A stretch of DNA of 64,000 nt from Treponema rectale (GTDB lineage: Bacteria; Spirochaetota; Spirochaetia; Treponematales; Treponemataceae): assembly GCF_014202035.1 (NCBI RefSeq), contig NZ_JACHFR010000004.1, positions 1 through 64,000 of the forward strand, written 5' to 3'. Position 1 is the first letter of the stretch. Each line of letters starts with the position of its first letter. Below the pieces are notes generated by a model, which was not told the origin of the DNA, ran no database searches, and was given only the letters and a program-made list of their open reading frames with translations. Shown here one piece after another: positions 59,247 through 64,000 of this stretch. The position numbers and the translations under genes are program-made.

Positions 59247-60684
59247 GAAAAAGCATCTCTGCAAATTCCACCATTCTTCGGATGGTGGTTTTATTTTCAT
59301 TGCCTAACGAAGAAAAATTTATCGCCTCGAATAAAAAAGGTTTCATATATTTACCTGCAAAATATCTGCCTTGTTCAAAGGCTTCAACAAAGAAATGTGC
59401 GGCTAACTCACATTCACCATTTATTTCATAAAACTCGCCAAGTTTCCAGTTTTTATAGAATACAGTGGATTGTCCTATTTTTTCTTTTGAAAATTTTTCT
59501 AAAATATTTTTATAATTCAGTTTTTTATCAAACGGCTTTCCGATATTTTTCAGAAACAACTTTTCCTCTTTTGATTTTTTATAAATAGAATGGTCTGAAT
59601 TTTTTCCATAATAAATACTGTCCGTTAAAATCATATACAGTATATTTTCTTTGTATTCTTTGTTTTTCTTTGAAAGTTTGCCAAAAAAGAAATCTCTATA
59701 GAAAAGTCGCAGGCCATTTCGAACATTACTACGAAACTCTTTTGAAATTAATTTTTCTTCTTCCATTGAGTCTGCAATATTTGTCACAAAACAAGCAAAG
59801 AAAAGCATATTGCTGAAAGCTGGATATATATAACTTATTCCGTTAAATTCATTTTTAGCAGGGTTTTCAAGTGAACTGTCAGAAAGATGGAGATTTGTTC
59901 GTTTTTTAGTCATAACCTCCTTAAAAGCATTGTAAAAATCGTTAGAAAACTCATTGTCTTTATATTTTTCAAATTCAGCAATTCTTTCATCTGTTGGAAA
60001 AGGGCGAACATCAAGAAATTGCTTTATTTCGTTCCAGGACGGTCTTTGCTTTCTAGAACACCATCGTTCAATTTTTGTGTATAGATTCGTATCTTGAGAA
60101 AGTTTATCCCACTCAATCTCAGTTTCTTTTTTATCATTTGCCATCCATTTTAAAAAATCAAATGAAGATTTTATTGGCGAAATATCATTCTCGTAATCTT
60201 CGCTGATACCCCACACATCAAAAATTGATAAAGTGTCGCTCCAATTTCGCAAGACGGAATCATTCGAATAGTTTTCGTTCATATCAGTAAAAAAACGAAC
60301 TAAAATATTTCTTATTGAAAACAGAAGATGATTTTGTACATTTTCTTGTGCCGTGCCTAACGGATTGTCAATTTCATGAATCATTGATTTTAATTCATAA
60401 TAAAACAAAACTATGAAACTGCAGGATTTGATATAGCCTTTCATCATTGCCCACGAACCGAAAGTTAATAGTAAATTTTCAAATTCTGAAATCTGCTTAA
60501 AAGAGGTTTTACTGTCGTTATCATCAATTGTTTTTATTCTTCCAAGCATTTTCTTTGTTTTATCAAAGTCTGTCCGTTCTACGCTATCAAGCAAAGCACT
60601 TTGTCCTATACCAGCGATTAGAATTTTTACAACCTGGCTGATTTTTATGCTTCCATACTGTGTATTTGATGTAGTTTCTTCCAT
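59227..60684 (-). CDS. Hypothetical 485-residue cassette protein
   Basis: Soluble, charged, helical, no recognised domain; begins MEETTSNTQYGSIKISQVVK and ends EFAEMLFPNGPNS. The C-terminal NWKLGEFYEINGECELAAHFFVEAFEQGRYFAGKY resembles a single TPR/Sel1-like helix pair, but no repeat array is present. AAAGGAG precedes ATG 60684. It lies wholly inside the 18-bp inverted repeats and converges with the zinc-ribbon gene. Given the adjacent Wadjet operon a defence role is possible but unproven. Confidence 0.72.
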   Translation of the reverse strand: MEETTSNTQYGSIKISQVVKILIAGIGQSALLDSVERTDFDKTKKMLGRIKTIDDNDSKTSFKQISEFENLLLTFGSWAMMKGYIKSCSFIVLFYYELKSMIHEIDNPLGTAQENVQNHLLFSIRNILVRFFTDMNENYSNDSVLRNWSDTLSIFDVWGISEDYENDISPIKSSFDFLKWMANDKKETEIEWDKLSQDTNLYTKIERWCSRKQRPSWNEIKQFLDVRPFPTDERIAEFEKYKDNEFSNDFYNAFKEVMTKKRTNLHLSDSSLENPAKNEFNGISYIYPAFSNMLFFACFVTNIADSMEEEKLISKEFRSNVRNGLRLFYRDFFFGKLSKKNKEYKENILYMILTDSIYYGKNSDHSIYKKSKEEKLFLKNIGKPFDKKLNYKNILEKFSKEKIGQSTVFYKNWKLGEFYEINGECELAAHFFVEAFEQGRYFAGKYMKPFLFEAINFSSLGNENKTTIRRMVEFAEMLFPNGPNS

Positions 60685-60748
60685 AATTCAACTCCTTTAT
60701 ATCATAATTTCATATATATTTTAAAGGAGGAATGATTTTGGAAACATA

Positions 60749-60766
60749 ACTTTTTGGGGACAATTT
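60749..60766 (-). repeat. Right 18-bp inverted repeat of the 2-kb cassette
   Basis: ACTTTTTGGGGACAATTT, the exact reverse complement of 58782-58799. It lies between the start of the 485-residue gene and the Fic promoter. Confidence 0.8.
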
Positions 60767-60836
60767 TTATGTTAGGAATTTTTATAAACTTATAGCTTAA
60801 CGATTTTCCTTCATTCCGCTAAACGCTTCTCTTTTA

Positions 60837-60875
60837 TTCCGATAATTGTAGATTGTTCCGATACATGCTATAATC
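60837..60875 (+). promoter_or_regulatory. Promoter and repeats of the second HTH-Fic gene
   Basis: TGC-TATAAT (60866-60874) ends seven bases before ATG 60882. TTCCGATA occurs twice (60837-60844 and 60856-60863), 19 bases apart. ACATGCTATAATC (60863-60875) is identical to the sequence at the first Fic gene, where CCGATA also precedes it. Confidence 0.65.
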
Positions 60876-60881
60876 ATAATG

Positions 60882-61796
60882 ATGAAATCAGACGGAACCT
60901 TTTTGACAGCTAATCAGGCTGCGGAAAAATGGAATATCTCAGAGCGAAGAATCCGGGTCTTGTGTTCACAGGGAAAAATTCCTGGAGCCATGCAAATCGG
61001 TCGTGGCTGGCGTATTCCCCTTGATGCTGTAAAACCCCGCGACGGGCGACTTACAAAACAGGAAAATCTTCTTTCCCTTATCGATGAAAAGAAGCGACAC
61101 CTTGACACTCTTCGGCCTTTCACCCAGGGTGAACTCGAACGCCTTAACGAACAATTTGTCACCGAATACACTTACAACTCAAATGCCATAGAAGGCAACA
61201 CTCTTACGCTGAGGGAAACAGACCTTGTTCTTCGTGGACTTACAATAGACAGGAAGCCACTTTCCCATCACCTTGAAGCAATCGGTCATAAAGAAGCATT
61301 CGACTATGTTGCAAGCCTTGTTCAGAAAAACGAGCCACTTTCAGAGCGTGTCATAAAAGACATTCACTATCTTGTCCTTGCAGATAAAAAAGAAGACCGC
61401 GGCACATACAGAAAAATTCCTGTAATAATAGCAGGAGCCGCCCACGAGCCAGTCCAGCCATATTTGATTCAGCCGAAATTAGAAAGTCTTCTTCAAGATT
61501 TTGCAAGGGATGAAAGACACATAGTCACAAAATTAGCCCGGTTCCATATTGACTTTGAAGCAATTCATCCTTTTATTGACGGCAACGGAAGAACTGGACG
61601 ACTTTTAGTAAATCTTGAACTTATGAAGGCCGGTTTTCCGCCAATAAACATCAAGTTTGCTGACCGCCTTGCCTACTACGACGCATTTGACTCATACCAT
61701 GTCCACCATAATCTTGGCGCAATGGAATCCCTTTTTGCAAAAGCCCTGCTTGAACGCCTTGATTTCTATATTGGACTGAGGAAGGAAGAGGAGTAA
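60882..61796 (+). CDS. HTH-Fic protein (putative AMP-transferase), first gene before Wadjet
   Basis: About 304 residues (an ATG three bases earlier, 60879, is also in frame). HTH: LTANQAAEKWNISERRIRVLCSQGKIPGAMQIGRGWRIP (9-47). Inhibitory helix YNSNAIEGN (99-107) and complete catalytic motif HPFIDGNGRTGRL (230-242). It is the same architecture as the gene at 33328, though sequence identity is modest. The stop is two bases before jetA, so it is almost certainly co-transcribed with Wadjet, where it could serve as regulator, toxin-like safeguard or extra defence. No Shine-Dalgarno; predicted leaderless. Confidence 0.92.
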   Translation: MKSDGTFLTANQAAEKWNISERRIRVLCSQGKIPGAMQIGRGWRIPLDAVKPRDGRLTKQENLLSLIDEKKRHLDTLRPFTQGELERLNEQFVTEYTYNSNAIEGNTLTLRETDLVLRGLTIDRKPLSHHLEAIGHKEAFDYVASLVQKNEPLSERVIKDIHYLVLADKKEDRGTYRKIPVIIAGAAHEPVQPYLIQPKLESLLQDFARDERHIVTKLARFHIDFEAIHPFIDGNGRTGRLLVNLELMKAGFPPINIKFADRLAYYDAFDSYHVHHNLGAMESLFAKALLERLDFYIGLRKEEE

Positions 61797-61798
61797 TA

Positions 61799-63319
61799 AT
61801 GATAAGGACAGATAGCAATTATTTTGAAAATCTTATAAAAAATGACCCTGGCTACTCGCTCCTAAAATCAAATTCTGCAGGCCTTGTTATTTCTTTCTTT
61901 TATCAGGAGTTCATTGTTTTCAGCAAGTTGTCTGTACTGGCAGCAGATTTTGAAATTCATCTCGGCACCTTCCTAAAAGACCACAAAGAAGAACTTAATG
62001 ATTTTGATGCAGAAAATTTAGATGAATCTGATGAGTCTTCTTTAGAACAAAAAGACAGAAAACAGAAAATCCGAGCATATGTTGAAAAATGGTGTAAGAA
62101 AGGCTATCTTATGCGCTACCACAACAACGAGCGTGAGGCGGTTCTTGAGCTGACTCCGAGCATTTTAAAGCTTTTCAACTGGCTTGATGACTTAAAACCA
62201 AAAAAATTCATCGGCACGGAATCCCAGTTCAAATCAATTTTAGACCAGCTGCACGATTTGTATCAGCACATTACGGAAGACACGGCGACACGGCTAAAAG
62301 CATTACGGCAGGAAAAAGCAAATATTGAAAAAGAAATTAAACGCTTGGAAGAAGGTGGTAAAGTCGAATCCTATTCTCCCGTACAGATTTTTGAAATGGT
62401 TGACTTATGTCTCAGAAACGGAAAAGATTTACTGAACGATTTCCGCCAAGTCGAGGATAATTTCAGACAGGCAGGTGCAGAGATTTACAAAAAGCAGAGT
62501 GAACTTAACTATTCAAAGGGTGACATTCTGGGCTTTGCGCTTGATACTGATGAAAAATTGCGTGAATCTCCGCAAGGTCAGTCTTTTGATGCTTTCTGGA
62601 AATTTATTGCAGAAGACAATGACAACGAAATTAATTCAATCGCGAACGCAATTATAGAAAAAATTTCTGCAACATCAGAAATAAATCAGCTTGATACTTT
62701 AGACACCGATTTTCTCTTAAACTTCAAGAAAAATCTCTTTGAAGCAGGAAGCAAAATCATAGATACAAAACATGGAATCACAGACAGATTGAGTCGTGTC
62801 CTTCAACAGAATCAGAACGGAAACTATCAGAAACTTAATTCGCTTATTACTGACATAAAAAAAATCGCTTCGGAAAAATTTAAAGCCGATGATTACACAA
62901 ACCAGCGCGACTTTATGAAGTTTGATACAAGAGCAATACTTACACGTTCTTTTGTGCCAGTTCATCCGAACATGCAGAAAGAATTCAGTGAGATGGAAAA
63001 GTTTGATTCATCTGACATCGACATTTCTGATTATAACGATTTACTCACTCAATTTTTTATTGACCGAAAGCAGCTGATTCAGAATATATCTGCATACCGA
63101 AAAAAGCATGTTTCGCAATTTACATTGGGAGACTTACTTTCCGAATACCCCATCACAAAAGGAATGGCAGAAATTGCAGTCTATTATGATTTGTTAAATT
63201 CTGAAAAGGATTTGACAATTGATGAAGGTTCAAGGGAAATGATTCGGTATGAAAATAAGGGAAATATAATAAAGGTGACTGTGCCAAAACTAATTTTCAA
63301 AGGAGGCCACAATGGCTGA
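61799..63319 (+). CDS. jetA: Wadjet JetA (DUF3375, kleisin-like)
   Basis: 506 residues. Winged-helix N-terminus, then a long helical part (about 160-330) and a C-terminal winged helix; matches DUF3375. LLKSNSAGLVISFFYQEF, CKKGYLMRYHNNEREAVLELTPSILKLFNWLDDLKPKKFIGTESQF and the final EYPITKGMAEIAVYYDLL are characteristic. JetA is the MukF-like kleisin of type I Wadjet, an SMC complex that recognises and cleaves small circular DNA. GAGGAG before ATG 61799 sits at the end of the Fic gene. jetB overlaps its end by 8 bases. Confidence 0.92.
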   Translation: MIRTDSNYFENLIKNDPGYSLLKSNSAGLVISFFYQEFIVFSKLSVLAADFEIHLGTFLKDHKEELNDFDAENLDESDESSLEQKDRKQKIRAYVEKWCKKGYLMRYHNNEREAVLELTPSILKLFNWLDDLKPKKFIGTESQFKSILDQLHDLYQHITEDTATRLKALRQEKANIEKEIKRLEEGGKVESYSPVQIFEMVDLCLRNGKDLLNDFRQVEDNFRQAGAEIYKKQSELNYSKGDILGFALDTDEKLRESPQGQSFDAFWKFIAEDNDNEINSIANAIIEKISATSEINQLDTLDTDFLLNFKKNLFEAGSKIIDTKHGITDRLSRVLQQNQNGNYQKLNSLITDIKKIASEKFKADDYTNQRDFMKFDTRAILTRSFVPVHPNMQKEFSEMEKFDSSDIDISDYNDLLTQFFIDRKQLIQNISAYRKKHVSQFTLGDLLSEYPITKGMAEIAVYYDLLNSEKDLTIDEGSREMIRYENKGNIIKVTVPKLIFKGGHNG

Positions 63320-63914
63320 TTCAAATTTAAAACCTTGGTCACAAGTCTGCATAAAACTGCTGCAAGGGCCGCTTTTCAGGCAAAATGTAAACGACAAGCT
63401 GTGGGAAAAACTTGAAATGTATGAAAGCGATATTCAGGCCTTCTTTGCAATTCTTGGCGTAAGCGTTGCAATTGACAAGGCGGATGGTTTTGCATTTTTG
63501 CAACAGAATGACTTGAATGAGGAAGATGACAATGTTTCAAGATTAATACGACAGATTTCACTTACCGAAGAGCAGTCCTTTCTCTGCATTTTGCTTCGTG
63601 ACGAACTGAACAAGTTTGATAATCCTAATAATTCTCAAAACAAATCATCTGTCCTGATTCTGCGAGAGAGTGAACTTTACGAACAGTTCGCCATGTTCTA
63701 CACATCAAAAACAGACCAGATTACGGCACGAAATAATTTCAAGAAAAATTTGAACCGTCTGTGTGAACTAGGGCTTTTAAAAGAACAGAATCCAGACGAC
63801 ATGGAAAAAGAAAGTGAATACGAGGTGCGTCGTTATGTCCGTGCAAAAATAGACTCAAAGTTTTGTGAGGAATTTATGAGAAAGCTCAAAGAGAGAGAGA
63901 CTGACAATGAATAA
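63312..63914 (+). CDS. jetB: Wadjet JetB (DUF4194, MukE-like)
   Basis: 200 residues. LKPWSQVCIKLLQGPLFRQN and FFAILGVSVAIDKADGFAFLQQ, then LSLTEEQSFLCILLRDEL-like and DQITARNNFKKNLNRLCELGLLK, fit DUF4194. JetB is the KITE subunit that bridges JetA and JetC. It overlaps jetA by 8 bases and jetC by 8 bases, a tight operon. AAAGGAGG precedes ATG 63312. Confidence 0.92.
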   Translation: MADSNLKPWSQVCIKLLQGPLFRQNVNDKLWEKLEMYESDIQAFFAILGVSVAIDKADGFAFLQQNDLNEEDDNVSRLIRQISLTEEQSFLCILLRDELNKFDNPNNSQNKSSVLILRESELYEQFAMFYTSKTDQITARNNFKKNLNRLCELGLLKEQNPDDMEKESEYEVRRYVRAKIDSKFCEEFMRKLKERETDNE

Positions 63915-64000
63915 CGAATTTATTTTTGATGAGTCCGAGCAGGCTGGATTCCGCCTTAACACGCTTCAGCTGTATAACTGGGGCATTCTCCAGAATGACA
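63907..64000 (+). CDS. jetC: Wadjet JetC (SMC-like ATPase), start only
   Basis: The first 31 codons: MNNEFIFDESEQAGFRLNTL, then QLYNWGILQND, the usual beginning of the MukB-like JetC before the Walker A region. It overlaps jetB by 8 bases. The rest and the expected jetD (TOPRIM-type nuclease, DUF3322/DUF2220) lie beyond the window. Confidence 0.88.
   Translation, partial: MNNEFIFDESEQAGFRLNTLQLYNWGILQND

Noticed and set aside
58782-60766. Classical insertion sequence
   Set aside because: The inverted repeats enclose no protein with transposase motifs, and no target-site duplication is evident at the outer edges.

Overview
The window is AT-rich bacterial DNA with dense coding on both strands. 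Gene content suggests a gut or rumen spirochaete of the Treponema type: an OPT oligopeptide transporter, a seven-segment class III cyclase, a DUF368 translocase, a GH29 fucosidase, NiaR with nadABC, and hypothetical families of the kind common in host-associated treponemes. A Firmicute is not excluded, because there is no rRNA or other phylogenetic marker and the assignment rests on family resemblance alone. No rRNA, tRNA, CRISPR array or transposase was seen.

Layout. 1-20 kb is mostly core genome: OPT transporter and PqqD-like protein, glutathione peroxidase, an SGNH/PQ-loop pair facing a LysR regulator, TetR, a Cache-GGDEF-EAL protein, a zinc module (Fur-family regulator, small Cys/His membrane protein, COG0523 GTPase), a Na/Ca exchanger, an ABC exporter, an esterase, a UPF0340 protein, DUF368, then a decaying patch (15.7-17.3 kb) and a fucosidase/AraC pair. 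20-38 kb is an accessory island: nearly all its proteins are unrecognised, it holds several broken genes, and it is marked by six copies of one palindrome, TTCTCA-N5-TGAGAA, placed in front of its transcription units. The island also has a PcfJ-domain gene, a DUF262/DUF1524 protein, an HTH-Fic protein, a tandem-AAA ATPase, an XRE regulator and a WYL regulator. The palindrome also lies between the XRE and WYL genes, so one of them is the likely regulator. 38-40.5 kb holds ArsR/C-GCAxxG-C-C, a GC-rich structured repeat, a DUF4160/DUF2442 pair and a YiiX-like hydrolase. 40.6-57.3 kb returns to metabolism: a cyclase with a CBM2-like sensor, an amidase, LemA/TPM, nadA-nadB-nadC-niaR, a TlpA/CXXC/4Fe-4S redox operon, thiM-thiE-thiD-thiC under a TPP riboswitch, a FemAB-like ligase, ArfB and an ArsC/Spx-like protein. 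57.3-64 kb is a second accessory region: a candidate tiny toxin, a frameshifted AAA/DUF4143 gene, a 2-kb cassette bounded by 18-bp inverted repeats, and a second HTH-Fic gene running directly into a type I Wadjet operon (jetA, jetB, start of jetC) that leaves the window.

Regulation. Seven genes have a consensus or near-consensus -10 box ending 6-8 bases before the start codon and no Shine-Dalgarno site, which predicts leaderless mRNAs: TetR, Fur-family, UPF0340, DUF368, FemAB-like and both HTH-Fic genes. Other genes have good GGAGG sites, so two initiation modes seem to coexist. Operators can be proposed for LysR, the Fur-family regulator, ArsR, NiaR and the HTH-Fic proteins from dyads at their promoters.

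The best candidates for something undescribed are the TTCTCA-N5-TGAGAA regulon with its AAA/XRE/WYL module, the Fic-Wadjet arrangement with promoter elements shared by the two Fic genes, and the inverted-repeat-bounded cassette at 58.8-60.8 kb.
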